A stretch of 64,000 nt of DNA from assembly GCF_021233435.1 (NCBI RefSeq), contig NZ_CP089469.1:62001-126000 (forward strand), in the 5' to 3' direction. The notes under the pieces were generated by a model. It saw only the letters and a program-made list of their open reading frames with translations. It did not search any database and was not told the DNA's origin. Shown piece by piece: positions 1 to 7,601 of the stretch (positions are counted from its first letter, which is position 1; every line of letters begins with the position of its first letter). Made by a program: the position numbers and the translations under genes. Source of the stretch: Halobacterium noricense. Its GTDB lineage: Archaea > Halobacteriota > Halobacteria > Halobacteriales > Halobacteriaceae.

Positions 1-263
1 GGCACCGTATCGAGGTGGCCATTATATAGCAGTGTGTGGTCAGACTCACCCGGTAGTCGAACGAGCAGATTCGGCTTTGCTGGATCGACTGCAAAACGCT
101 CTACTTCGACCGGAAGCGGGTCGAGGAATTGTTCGATTCTGGTGACGATTTCGCTGGTGTCGCCGGGCGGGTTCGACGTCTCAACCGCGAGAAGGTCGAG
201 GGCGAGCGCGACCAGTTCCTCTCGGTGGGCTCGCACGTATTCGGTAGGAGTGTCATTACTCAT
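1..263 (-). CDS. M20 family metallopeptidase, N-terminal part (runs off the window)
   Basis: The gene starts at the ATG at 263 and is open to the window edge, giving 87 residues. The last visible residues, YNGHLDTV, are the first metal-ligand block of the M20 family (ArgE, DapE, ACY1, CPG2): the His binds the first zinc and the Asp is the bridging neighbour. The preceding segment VETSNPPGDT is also typical of the family start. It probably hydrolyses an amide bond of an acylated amino acid or dipeptide in the cytoplasm. It is the last visible gene of a minus-strand run that includes the two small membrane proteins upstream. The substrate cannot be told from this fragment. Confidence 0.85.
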   Translation of the reverse strand, partial: MSNDTPTEYVRAHREELVALALDLLAVETSNPPGDTSEIVTRIEQFLDPLPVEVERFAVDPAKPNLLVRLPGESDHTLLYNGHLDTV

Positions 264-393
264 TCAGGAGTGGGTTTGCTGTCGAGCGGTCCCGCCACCG
301 AGAGCGGCGAGAGCCAGTGATGGCCAAGCGTCAGTGCAGAAGCCTGGTTTCCGTCCCGTATCCCGGCCGTTACCAAGTTCGCCACAAACGACG

Positions 394-657
394 TCATGTT
401 CGTATCGCGCAGCTTTGGTCGGGATCACCAGAAGAGTAAAGCCAATACAAGGCGCCAATCACGCCAGCTGTTAGCGCAGTCACGACGATTCTGATGAGCC
501 CACCACCGAGTGCAGCCGCCGTTCCCCCGGCAGCCGCGGCGCCGGCCGCCGGCGCCGCGAAGAGACAGCAGAGACTCAACGCGCCGCCAACACCGAGTAG
601 TCGCCACGGCGGTGTCGATGCATCCTCCGTACTCGCCTCCGCGTCCGAACCAGTCAT
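394..657 (-). CDS. small two-helix membrane protein with vicinal cysteines
   Basis: 87 residues: a short acidic N-terminus, then two hydrophobic segments (about 20-50 and 54-73) and a short tail containing one more Cys. The first helix has a Cys-Cys pair followed by an Ala/Gly-rich stretch, the layout seen in small mercury transporters of the MerF/MerT kind. The match is of style only, not of alignable sequence. It lies 67 bp downstream of the interrupted CPxC membrane protein on the same strand, so the two were probably co-transcribed before the ISH3 insertion. Function not recognised; metal or thiol handling is an inference. Confidence 0.6.
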   Translation of the reverse strand: MTGSDAEASTEDASTPPWRLLGVGGALSLCCLFAAPAAGAAAAGGTAAALGGGLIRIVVTALTAGVIGALYWLYSSGDPDQSCAIRT

Positions 658-1087
658 CGATTGGTCCCTCGTTTGCCTGATGGACCCAAGTGCGTTTGGG
701 TTGTCGCGGCCGTCGCTCGCACTGTCAGCACACCTTGCAACGCCGGCGCTGGTAGACCAAGAGTGCGGTGAAGAACGCGACGCTCACGACACCGAGGATT
801 GGGCGGAGCGGGTCGAAGTACGTCATGAGCGCCGACGAGCTGAACAGCGCGAGCAACACGGCGTTGCAGATCGGACAGCCGAACGCCAGAAAGCCGCCGA
901 CGATTCCACCGGCGGCGAATCGATCGCCAATTGGCTCCTCGGCTAGCGAGCGCTGGTAGACGAACGCCCCGGCGAACGCCGCAGTCGCGACGAGGAACAG
1001 GTAGTCTGCTGGGGTCCGAGAGACCATCCGGACGTAGACTCAGTACATCACAAAGCCGCTTAGTTAGAACGTCTGCTTGCTGAAGGT

Positions 1088-2254
1088 GTGTCTACGACCC
1101 AGCAAGCAGACAGTGAGATTCACGAGGACCAGCTTCTTAACTTTCTCGTCAACACCCTTGAGGAGGAAGTTCCGCTTTCCTTAGCCAATAACGCTGAAAT
1201 CACTACTGAGGGCATCTATGAGGTCCTCGTCGGCGCTTGCGCCGACGGGACCTCTGTCTCTACGCTCTGTGCGTCGAGTCAGAACGGCCCCGCTGCCAAC
1301 ACGATCCTCTACCATCTCCGGACGAAGTTCGAGCCCAAACGGCTCGAACGAGTCGCTAACACGCTTCTTCGACGAGATATCGTCGAACTGCTTCCTGAGC
1401 AGGTGGAGGTCTGCGCAGACCTCCACCTGCGGCCCTACTACGGTGATGAAGACGACACGGAGAACCTCTATCACTCGGAAGCCAAGCGTGGAACCACCGC
1501 ATTCCACGCCTACGCCACACTCTACGCGCGTGTGAAGAACAAACGATATACGCTGGCGGTGCGCCGTCTCGAAGACGGCGACACCGCCAGCAGTGTCCTC
1601 GCTGAGTTTCTTGGTGTACTCGACGGCCTTGACGCCGATGTCAAGGCCGTCTACCTTGATCGCGGATTCTACGACAGCAAGTGTCTCACGCTGTTGCAGG
1701 CGCACAACTACGCCTACGTGGTCCCGATCATTCAGTGGGGGAAGACGATTCAGCAGGAACTTGCGGAAGGGTGGAGTCGCGTCATTCAACACGATCTGAC
1801 GGGGAAACTCGACGGTCACAGCTGGACCGTCGAGTTTCCCGTCTACATCGACTGTACGTACCTGAACGGACGGTACGACGACCACGGTGTGGCGCGTCAC
1901 GGCTACGCCGCTGACGCGCCGTTTATCGAGACACCACGCCAGGCTCGATACCATTACTCGAAACGCTTCGGTATCGAGTCAAGCTATCGCTTGTCCGAGC
2001 AAGCGATAGCGACGACAACGACGCGAAACGCGACGGTGAGACTTCTGTACGTTGTGGTGAGTCTGCTCTTGCAGAATGCGTGGCGGTATCTGCACTACGA
2101 ATACGTGGCGACGCCGCGCCGAGGCGGGCGTCGCCTCTGGTGGTGGCCGTACAAGGAGTTCGTGAATATGGTTCGGCGGGCTGCGTGGACGGCCCTCGCG
2201 GTGCGTCGGGCCGTCCCCGCGAATCGGCCACCTGACGACCGGTTCCACCGGTAG
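1088..2254 (+). CDS. ISH3 family transposase
   Basis: 388 residues from a GTG start. It is a DDE (RNase H-fold) transposase of the ISH3 group, which catalyses cut-and-paste movement of the element. Recognisable blocks are VCADLHLRPYYGD (first acidic region), VKAVYLDRGFYD (second Asp) and KRFGIESSYR (Glu in a Y/R context). It is about 90% identical by eye to the copy at 37878-39044. The coding sequence is unusual in holding at least ten long inverted repeats, for example 1220-1254, 1399-1430, 1622-1651, 1802-1840 and 1983-2010. Confidence 0.95.
   Translation: MSTTQQADSEIHEDQLLNFLVNTLEEEVPLSLANNAEITTEGIYEVLVGACADGTSVSTLCASSQNGPAANTILYHLRTKFEPKRLERVANTLLRRDIVELLPEQVEVCADLHLRPYYGDEDDTENLYHSEAKRGTTAFHAYATLYARVKNKRYTLAVRRLEDGDTASSVLAEFLGVLDGLDADVKAVYLDRGFYDSKCLTLLQAHNYAYVVPIIQWGKTIQQELAEGWSRVIQHDLTGKLDGHSWTVEFPVYIDCTYLNGRYDDHGVARHGYAADAPFIETPRQARYHYSKRFGIESSYRLSEQAIATTTTRNATVRLLYVVVSLLLQNAWRYLHYEYVATPRRGGRRLWWWPYKEFVNMVRRAAWTALAVRRAVPANRPPDDRFHR
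1399..1430. repeat. 32-bp perfect palindrome inside ISH3 transposase gene
   Basis: The 16-bp left arm, GCAGGTGGAGGTCTGC, is followed at once by its exact reverse complement. It encodes the conserved residues QVEVCADLHL. The same 32 bp occur in the second ISH3 copy at 38189-38220. In the diverged copy around 42670-42700 the arms have changed but still pair. This is the most extreme of the inverted repeats in this gene. Confidence 0.95.
1802..1840. repeat. 16-bp-arm inverted repeat inside ISH3 transposase gene
   Basis: The arm GGGAAACTCGACGGTC (1802-1817) pairs perfectly with 1825-1840 across a 7-base loop. The second ISH3 copy keeps the structure with one mismatch. Confidence 0.9.
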
Positions 2255-2290
2255 TCACCGACCGAGCAAGCTCCCTTCAGGAGTGGCAAC

Positions 2291-2330
2291 GCTGTCGCGT
2301 CGGCGGCTGACTGCCGCCGACAGCGACAGC
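2291..2330. repeat. conserved hairpin after the ISH3 transposase stop codon
   Basis: GCTGTCGC plus GTCGGCGGC pair with the downstream arm across a 5-base loop, with a single bulged base, giving a 17-bp stem. The same hairpin follows the transposase genes at 39044 and 43501. It could end transcription or block entry of outside transcripts. There is no strong T run, so a simple intrinsic terminator is uncertain. Confidence 0.75.
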
Positions 2331-2777
2331 TCCCTCTTCGATCAGCGTTGCTCGACCGTTACTGACGACTCATCACAACAGAACAGATGGCTCAGGTCAG
2401 GCTAACTGGCGATGCTTTGTGAGGTACTGAGACTGGGTTCGGCAGCAGTCCCGTCACCGCACCGAACAGGATGAAGACTGCGGCGCTCACACCGGCGCTC
2501 CGGACCAGCCGAGGGTTTGGCAGTGACGTCATGAGTTCGTATCCCGGTGATTCGAATACGTTCGCGGGGCCGCTAGCTGTTTGTCGAAGGTACGATGCAG
2601 AGGTATCTCGATGGGACAGAACAATATAGAGTTAAAGCTTGGTTTTCCGTCTCCGGGATATCGACCTCGCCCGCTAATATTGTGTTTCCAACCCACTATT
2701 ATACGATATTCCTCTGGCGTTTGAAAGTGATTATGGTCCAATCGGGCACTATATTAGAATAGTGGCTTTCGTCGGAC

Positions 2778-3191
2778 CTACACCGCGTTTTCGGCTGTCT
2801 CAATTATCGAATACGGATTGTGTGTGCCATCATTCCGTACCACGACGACGAGTCCCGCCGTCTCTTCGACTGGTACGGTGATGGTACCCAGCGTATCGTA
2901 CACACGAACGGTTGCATGCAGTGACTCTCCGTGGTACTCCTCGTAGACTGGAGTGCCGATCGCCTCGAGCTGAATGTGCTCTAGAATCGCCTGGATATCC
3001 GACGAAGCGTACTGTGCGGACGCCGCCTCGTCTCGGTACAGGACATCGTACCCGCCATCCTCGTAGGATGCCAGGCCGACCAGCGTCTCACCGAGATCAG
3101 CCTTCAGTGTCGACTTGAGGGAGCTAGCGATGTCCCCCAGTGAGCGGTCCCCCGAGAGCCGATCGTCCGCGCCAGTAGACTCATCGGTCAT
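2778..3191 (-). CDS. DUF7522-type haloarchaeal protein
   Basis: 137 residues, acidic, with no membrane segment. It belongs to a haloarchaeal family of unknown function. A second member lies at 40408-40809, sharing the layout of an N-terminal helix, a GVSYY/GLASY strand, an RSDxxA-like region, then an LEAIG/FEALG block and a TVRVY strand. It lies 7 bp downstream of the thioredoxin gene on the same strand, so it is probably in its transcript. I recognise the family but no activity is known. Confidence 0.75.
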   Translation of the reverse strand: MTDESTGADDRLSGDRSLGDIASSLKSTLKADLGETLVGLASYEDGGYDVLYRDEAASAQYASSDIQAILEHIQLEAIGTPVYEEYHGESLHATVRVYDTLGTITVPVEETAGLVVVVRNDGTHNPYSIIETAENAV

Positions 3192-3198
3192 TATTGTT

Positions 3199-3612
3199 TC
3201 ACGCGTGCGCTTCGATCACGGAGCGAAGCTGCGCTTCGTCTTGCATCCCGACGAGTCGTTCCGCCGGCTGGCCGTCAGCGAACAGGACGAGGGTCGGAAC
3301 CCCTCTGACCCCGTACTCTGCGGCGAGTTGCTGATTCGCGTCGATGTCGATCTTCGCTACGGTCGCATCGGTCTCGGCCGCGATCGTTTCGACGACTGGT
3401 TCGAGCATCTGGCACGGACCACACCAATCGGCATAGAAGTCGGCTAGCACGAGATTGTACTCGGCGACAGTTTCGGACAGCTCGGCGCCGCTGTCGATAT
3501 GGATCGGTTCGGACGGGCTCTTCAGGGTGGACGCCTCAGCACCGCCCGTTTCAGCCTTGTTTCGAAGCTCCGCCAGTTTCTGTCGACGGATCTCCTCGAT
3601 ATCTTCAGCCAT
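3199..3612 (-). CDS. trxA: thioredoxin
   Basis: 137 residues. After an N-terminal extension of about 45 charged residues comes a full thioredoxin fold with the WCGPC active site near residue 65 and the cis-Pro block GVPTLV near residue 105. It reduces protein disulfides in the cytoplasm using electrons from a thioredoxin reductase. The N-terminal extension is common in haloarchaeal thioredoxins. It lies between the HTH regulator upstream and the DUF7522 gene downstream, all on the minus strand. No signal peptide is visible, which sets it apart from the membrane-anchored CTYC protein at 11920-12402. Confidence 0.93.
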   Translation of the reverse strand: MAEDIEEIRRQKLAELRNKAETGGAEASTLKSPSEPIHIDSGAELSETVAEYNLVLADFYADWCGPCQMLEPVVETIAAETDATVAKIDIDANQQLAAEYGVRGVPTLVLFADGQPAERLVGMQDEAQLRSVIEAHA

Positions 3613-3695
3613 TAGGTGTCCGTTTGAACCGCGCCGCCTTATTTGTTTTGCATAACTCGCACAATACTGCCTCGGTGGGGTTTGAACGATAGGGG

Positions 3696-4115
3696 TCAGA
3701 GACAGGACTCAATCGACTGCTTCTCTCGGCCCTCCGGGTCTCGGCAGTACCGGTCTTCGAACTCCTGAATAAGCTGTCCGATGGCCGCATACCAATCGTT
3801 GAGCAATCGCTGCATGTCATGGGCAACTTCCTCTGGTGCCCGCGAACGATACACGTAGTAGTACCCTCCGTGCTCGTAGTTTACTTGCTCCTGAACTACC
3901 ACGCCGGCCTCAAGGAGCCGAGAAATCGAACGGTACGCAGTCGAACGCTCACAATCCATTCGATCTGCGACGTCGTCGACCGTGAGATCCCCCTCTGCCT
4001 GTTGTAGCAGCTGAAATACCATCTGATCCCGCTCGTTGAGCCCGTGGACGCAGCCCAAGAGGTCGAGGCACCCCAGGTCGCGCTCGAGGTCCTCACGCAC
4101 TGATGTGGCCACCAT
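3696..4115 (-). CDS. winged-HTH transcriptional regulator (TrmB/MarR-like)
   Basis: 139 residues. The central part (DLTVDDVADRMDCERSTAYR, then a wing) is a winged helix-turn-helix that spans roughly residues 40-90. It is followed by a helical C-terminus rich in Tyr and by a Cys near the end. Three further Cys residues (two in GCLDLLGC near the start, one in MDCERS) may sense thiols or metal. It is transcribed divergently from the DUF302/methyltransferase pair and upstream of trxA, so it is a good candidate for controlling both. Ligand unknown. Confidence 0.75.
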   Translation of the reverse strand: MVATSVREDLERDLGCLDLLGCVHGLNERDQMVFQLLQQAEGDLTVDDVADRMDCERSTAYRSISRLLEAGVVVQEQVNYEHGGYYYVYRSRAPEEVAHDMQRLLNDWYAAIGQLIQEFEDRYCRDPEGREKQSIESCL

Positions 4116-4275
4116 GTCCGAAAATAAGGTAGCAGAGACGATTAAAGTTGTTCCCGAACACTACAATACTCGGTTGGCAGAATAGGTGCTAAAGTGAGTC
4201 TTTTCCCAGGTTTCTCCGCTTTCGCGAGAGGATACCCGAAGAGACTTTGTCCTGAAGACCCAAGACAATACACGA

Positions 4276-4716
4276 ATGATGCTCCCAATCGACCCGGACC
4301 AGATCGGCTCTGCAGATATCGGTGAAGAACGGGCGACCCTTGAAATGAGCCACGAGGAGGCCGTTGAGCACGTCCGCGAGGTGTTTACGGACGCCGGCTT
4401 CGGCATTCCCGTCGAGTTCTCACCCTCCGAGATGCTTAACGAGAAAGTGGACGCGGACCGCGACCCCTACTACGTGCTCGGCGCGTGCAATCCCGAGGTC
4501 GCCGACCGCGCGCTCGATGCGACCGACAACCGGCTCGGCGCCCTGATGCCGTGCAACGTCGTCGTTTGGGAAGCAGAACCCGGGAAGCAGGTCGTCTACC
4601 ACGTCTCCATCATGCGCATCGCCCGCCTCATCGGGATGGCGCCCGACAACGAGGAGATGGCAGACATCGTCGCCGATACCGGCGAACTCGTCGACGAGGC
4701 GTTCGCGAACCTCTAA
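4276..4716 (+). CDS. DUF302 domain protein
   Basis: 146 residues. The DUF302 fold is visible in GFGIPVEF, YYVLGACNPEVADRAL and LMPCNVVVWE, the last with the conserved PCN motif. Family members are small soluble proteins that often sit beside sulfur or redox genes. No enzymatic reaction is established. The stop codon is followed after one base by the ATG of the methyltransferase gene, so the two are translated from one message. The ATG at 4276 was chosen; another ATG follows immediately. Confidence 0.85.
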   Translation: MMLPIDPDQIGSADIGEERATLEMSHEEAVEHVREVFTDAGFGIPVEFSPSEMLNEKVDADRDPYYVLGACNPEVADRALDATDNRLGALMPCNVVVWEAEPGKQVVYHVSIMRIARLIGMAPDNEEMADIVADTGELVDEAFANL

Positions 4717-4717
4717 C

Positions 4718-5278
4718 ATGGGTCATCACACGTTCGACGCCGACCGCGCCGACAAGCTCGAAGATGCACAACAGCGATACCGGTTCCTCTCCGCGGAGGA
4801 GTTGCTCTGGGCGCTCTCACCGGATGGGGACGAAACAGTGGCAGACCTGGGTAGCGGGACCGGGTTCTACACCGACGACGTGGCACCAACTGTCGACCAC
4901 GTGTACGCCGTCGACATCCAGGAGGCGATGCACGACTACTACCGGAAGAAAGGCGTCCCCGAGAACGTCGACCTCGTGACGAGTGGCGTCGACGACCTCC
5001 CACTCGATACTGGCAGTCTCGACGCTGCATTCTCGACGATGACCTACCACGAGTTCGCAAGCGAGCAGGCGTTGAGCGAAATCAGTCGCGTGCTCACGTC
5101 ACAGGGGACGTTTGTTATCGTCGACTGGGCAGCTTCCGGAAGTGGGAACCACGGCCCACCCGTTGCCGAACGATTTTCGGCCGTCGAGGTTGCAAATGTG
5201 CTCCGCCAGCACGGATTCAATATAGAGTTTCAGGCCGAACGGCCGGAAACGTTTCTGCTGATAGGACATACTAAATAA
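4718..5278 (+). CDS. class I SAM-dependent methyltransferase
   Basis: 186 residues. The Rossmann motifs are VADLGSGTG (motif I, near residue 42), VYAVDIQ (motif II) and DAAFSTMTYHE (motif IV region). This is the methyltransferase domain 11 type, a soluble enzyme that methylates a small molecule or metalloid. Its partner DUF302 gene is one base upstream. The substrate is unknown. The absence of a conserved Cys trio argues against an ArsM-type arsenite methyltransferase. Confidence 0.88.
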   Translation: MGHHTFDADRADKLEDAQQRYRFLSAEELLWALSPDGDETVADLGSGTGFYTDDVAPTVDHVYAVDIQEAMHDYYRKKGVPENVDLVTSGVDDLPLDTGSLDAAFSTMTYHEFASEQALSEISRVLTSQGTFVIVDWAASGSGNHGPPVAERFSAVEVANVLRQHGFNIEFQAERPETFLLIGHTK

Positions 5279-5357
5279 ACCGTCTGGTGCGTTTTGCAGT
5301 AATTTTTCGTAGAATCTGACAAGAACGTGTTCGTGCGCCGATCAGATATAGGAGTTC

Positions 5358-5398
5358 GTAACCAACAATCTAAGTGGGAAATCGCTACTGTTGGTTAA
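5358..5398. repeat. 41-bp dyad module a
   Basis: GTAACCAACA, 21 unconserved bases, TGTTGGTTAA. It is one of four copies in the window with the same arm sequence and exactly the same spacing (others at 30136, 31181 and 32249). It lies between the methyltransferase gene and a degraded coding stretch. Confidence 0.85.
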
Positions 5399-5433
5399 GT
5401 TTCTCTGCGCCCGCGGAAGGGCGGAGGCGCGTT

Positions 5434-5765
5434 CTGACACGTAGCGAGCGGAGGTCCACTACCTCTGGCCGGAAGGCCATATGGTGGAGAAAGTGCTCCA
5501 CGAGCCGCTCAGTGGCCCTGCGGAAGCCGTCGCTCCCGACGGTGGCCGAACAGGCGACGTTCGCGACCGACTGGTCGTCAACGAGAACCCACAGTCGCAG
5601 GACAAACTCGAGCCCCGCACCAAGCGTGCCGTCACCGAAGCGATGGACGTCTCACTCCTCTCAAAAGGGAGCCGCTACGAGGTGCAGTTCGCGCCCGAGA
5701 ACCGAAGCCGGCGCGATTGGAGAAGCGTTCGCAGAATGAGTTACTGCCCCTGTTTCGTTCTCTAA
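5434..5765 (+). pseudogene. degraded stretch: IS1341-end fragment and possible SWIM-type protein remnant
   Basis: Bases 5434-5452 match the sequence next to the relic transposon end at 25358-25376. From 5481 an open frame encodes a segment (LEPRTKRAVTEAMDV..GSRYEVQ) that resembles the start of haloarchaeal SWIM zinc-finger proteins. The expected Cys-x-Cys..Cys-x-His part is absent and the frame ends in an unrelated tail. I treat it as a remnant; it may be a short unrecognised gene instead. Confidence 0.3.
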
Positions 5766-5909
5766 CGCTCAAAGCGTACCACCCTCCTTTCGAAATACGT
5801 CGAAAACTGACGGCAACAACGGCAGACTTGCACCACCAATTGTTCACGCCACTTACCACCAAACTCGAAGTTCAATAGAGCCCTGCCTCGTGACTTCATC
5901 CACGCTCGC

Positions 5910-6284
5910 CTAGCCCGGGCGGGCGTTAATGGTCCCCCAGGCAACGAGCGCCAAGGAGACGACCAGGGATGTCCCCCAGAGGTAGGCGGTCGCCAACAAC
6001 ATGGGTTCGACCGACCGCATCAGCATCGACGCGGGGAGAAGCCACTGTCCAACAATAAATGACCAGACGGCGACCGAGCGGGTGCGCCCCGAAAGAGTTG
6101 TGTGCTCGATACCGAACCCGGCGACAACGGCGAGGATAGACAGCATCCCGAACTGGGCGTGTGCGGTGACCGCCATCGGCGGCATCGTGGGGCCGGCGGG
6201 CGACAGCGCGAACGTCTGGAGCAGTCCCCACAGCGCTTGCACGGTGAGCGCGACGAAGCCCGACACCCGGAGCGTCCACGACAT
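5910..6284 (-). CDS. four-helix membrane protein beside the ccm island
   Basis: 124 residues with four hydrophobic segments, near residues 5-27, 38-60, 68-90 and 97-118. There is a His pair at HAQF and GIEHTT, which could bind haem or metal. It is divergent from ccmE with about 160 bp between. It is not a recognised Ccm component. Its position suggests a role linked to cytochrome c biogenesis or electron transfer, but that is inference. Confidence 0.65.
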   Translation of the reverse strand: MSWTLRVSGFVALTVQALWGLLQTFALSPAGPTMPPMAVTAHAQFGMLSILAVVAGFGIEHTTLSGRTRSVAVWSFIVGQWLLPASMLMRSVEPMLLATAYLWGTSLVVSLALVAWGTINARPG

Positions 6285-6441
6285 TAAGTGACAGATGGTA
6301 CGAGCACGTCAGTGATAAGTCTACGGAGACGACTGGCTGCCGCGTCCAACCCGTAACAGCGACCTGGACGGGTTGACGGCTCTCGGCGGAATGGAATGTA
6401 AAGCCGGTACAGTAATACGCATCCCCAAACATCATCCGGCA

Positions 6442-6816
6442 GTGCGACGGAAGAACAAGCTACTGGTCGCCGGGGTCGGTATTCTTGTGCTCCTGGGCGT
6501 TCTAGGGGTGACGACGATGAGCGCGTCCACCGAGTTTGTAACGCCGACAGCGCTTTCCGAAGACAACAATTACGAGGGTGACTGGGTAAACCTCGAGGGT
6601 ACCGTCCAGAATCTGGACACGAGCGGCGAGCGCACTACGTTCGCCGTAGCTGACGGGAACCACTCTATCCCCGTCACCTACGAGGGGACGCTCCCCGACA
6701 CGATGCAGGAGGGACGGATCGTCGTCGCGAAGGGCCGGTACGCGGATGGCTCCCTGACCGCCCAGCAGCTCTCGGTGCGTGCCCACGAGGGCGAGGAACG
6801 ACCCGACGACGTCTGA
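6442..6816 (+). CDS. ccmE: CcmE-like haem chaperone
   Basis: From the GTG at 6442 the protein has about 124 residues: a basic start, one membrane helix (about 8-27) and an outside OB fold (NLEGTV..FAVAD..VTYEGTLPDTM..RIVVAKGRY). In bacteria CcmE carries haem on the His of an HxxxY motif. Here a His aligns with it in RAHEGEE, but the Tyr position is Glu. The frame stays open upstream to 6373, so the start is uncertain. The stop overlaps the ccmA start (TGATG). It would hold haem outside the membrane for transfer by CcmF. Confidence 0.75.
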   Translation: MRRKNKLLVAGVGILVLLGVLGVTTMSASTEFVTPTALSEDNNYEGDWVNLEGTVQNLDTSGERTTFAVADGNHSIPVTYEGTLPDTMQEGRIVVAKGRYADGSLTAQQLSVRAHEGEERPDDV

Positions 6817-7601
6817 TGAGCGCCGACGAGCCCGCTACCGACGGTAAGAGCACCGGCCCGCCGGCGATAAGCGCCGACAACTTGACGAAGCGTTACGGCC
6901 AGTTCCACGCCGTTGACGGTGTCTCATTCTCGGTTGCGGACGGCGAGACTATCGGGTTCTTCGGGCCGAACGGCGCGGGGAAGTCGACAACCATTCGAAT
7001 GCTCGCTGGGCTCGTGCGGCCGACGGCCGGGTCGGTCCGCTTCGGGGGTGTGGAGCGATCGCTCGGCGACCCGGACGCCACCAGCGGTGTCGGCGTCGTG
7101 ACGCATGACGCGATGCTGTACGACGACCTGACCGCCCGTGAGAACCTCCAATTTCACGCCCGCCTACACGGCGTCGACGGCGTCGACGCCCGAGTCGAAA
7201 CGGTCCTCAACAACGTGGGTCTCGCCGACCGGGGAAGCCAGCGGCCTGCGACATTCTCGCATGGCCTCCAGAAGCGCCTGTCCCTTGCGCGCGCGCTGCT
7301 CCACGACCCCGACGTACTGTTGCTCGACGAACCGTACTCGGGGCTCGACCAGCGCGGTGTTGCCGACCTCGGCCACATTCTCGACGGCATCGACGACAGG
7401 ACCGTCCTCCTATCTACCCATAACCTCAACCTGGGACTGCAGCGGTGCTCGCGAGCGCTCGTCCTTGACCGTGGCCGCGTCCAGGCCGACATCCAGACCG
7501 CGTCCACGTCGCCGGACGAGTTCGAAGCTATCTACCGGCGTGCTATCGGGCTTGACGGCCAGTCGACGGACAACCGCTCCACCGCCACCGACCAGCAATG
7601 A
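6816..7601 (+). CDS. ccmA: CcmA haem-exporter ATPase
   Basis: 261 residues. Walker A is GPNGAGKST (near residue 50), the signature region is FSHGLQKRLSLARAL in place of LSGGQ, Walker B is VLLLDEP and the switch His is in STHN. The FSxGxxKR signature fits CcmA, the ATPase that with CcmB and CcmC loads haem onto and releases it from CcmE. A disordered N-terminal extension of about 20 residues and an acidic tail are haloarchaeal features. It overlaps ccmE at its start and ccmB at its end (ATGA). Confidence 0.88.
   Translation: MSADEPATDGKSTGPPAISADNLTKRYGQFHAVDGVSFSVADGETIGFFGPNGAGKSTTIRMLAGLVRPTAGSVRFGGVERSLGDPDATSGVGVVTHDAMLYDDLTARENLQFHARLHGVDGVDARVETVLNNVGLADRGSQRPATFSHGLQKRLSLARALLHDPDVLLLDEPYSGLDQRGVADLGHILDGIDDRTVLLSTHNLNLGLQRCSRALVLDRGRVQADIQTASTSPDEFEAIYRRAIGLDGQSTDNRSTATDQQ

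Larger units (their letters stand above)
1041..2429 (+). mobile_element. ISH3-type insertion sequence, copy 1 (1389 bp)
   Basis: The terminal inverted repeats begin CAGTACATCACAAAGC at the left and read GCTTTGTGAGGTACTG at the right. The flanks are the identical 5-bp target duplications AGACT (1036-1040 and 2430-2434). The length and the 5-bp duplication match ISH3/ISH27. One transposase gene fills the element. Because the duplication is intact and the split host gene still reads through, the insertion is recent and simple. Confidence 0.93.
725..2532 (-). pseudogene. CPxC membrane protein gene split by ISH3
   Basis: The N-terminal part is 2532 to 2430 (ATG at 2532) and the C-terminal part is 1040 to 725. 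Removing the insertion sequence and one AGACT copy joins them in frame (..LLPNP-VYVRMVS..) into a protein of about 137 residues with four likely membrane helices. The C-terminal half carries FGCPICNA and ends in CKVC, two Cys pairs suited to binding a soft metal or a thiol. The ATG at 1027 could still start a 100-residue truncated product. The promoter is now separated from this part by 1.4 kb of ISH3 in the opposite orientation. Family unknown. Confidence 0.8.

Noticed and set aside
2533-2741. Short minus-strand frame after the split membrane gene
   Set aside because: Atypical codon use, no family, and it lies in AT-rich intergenic DNA.
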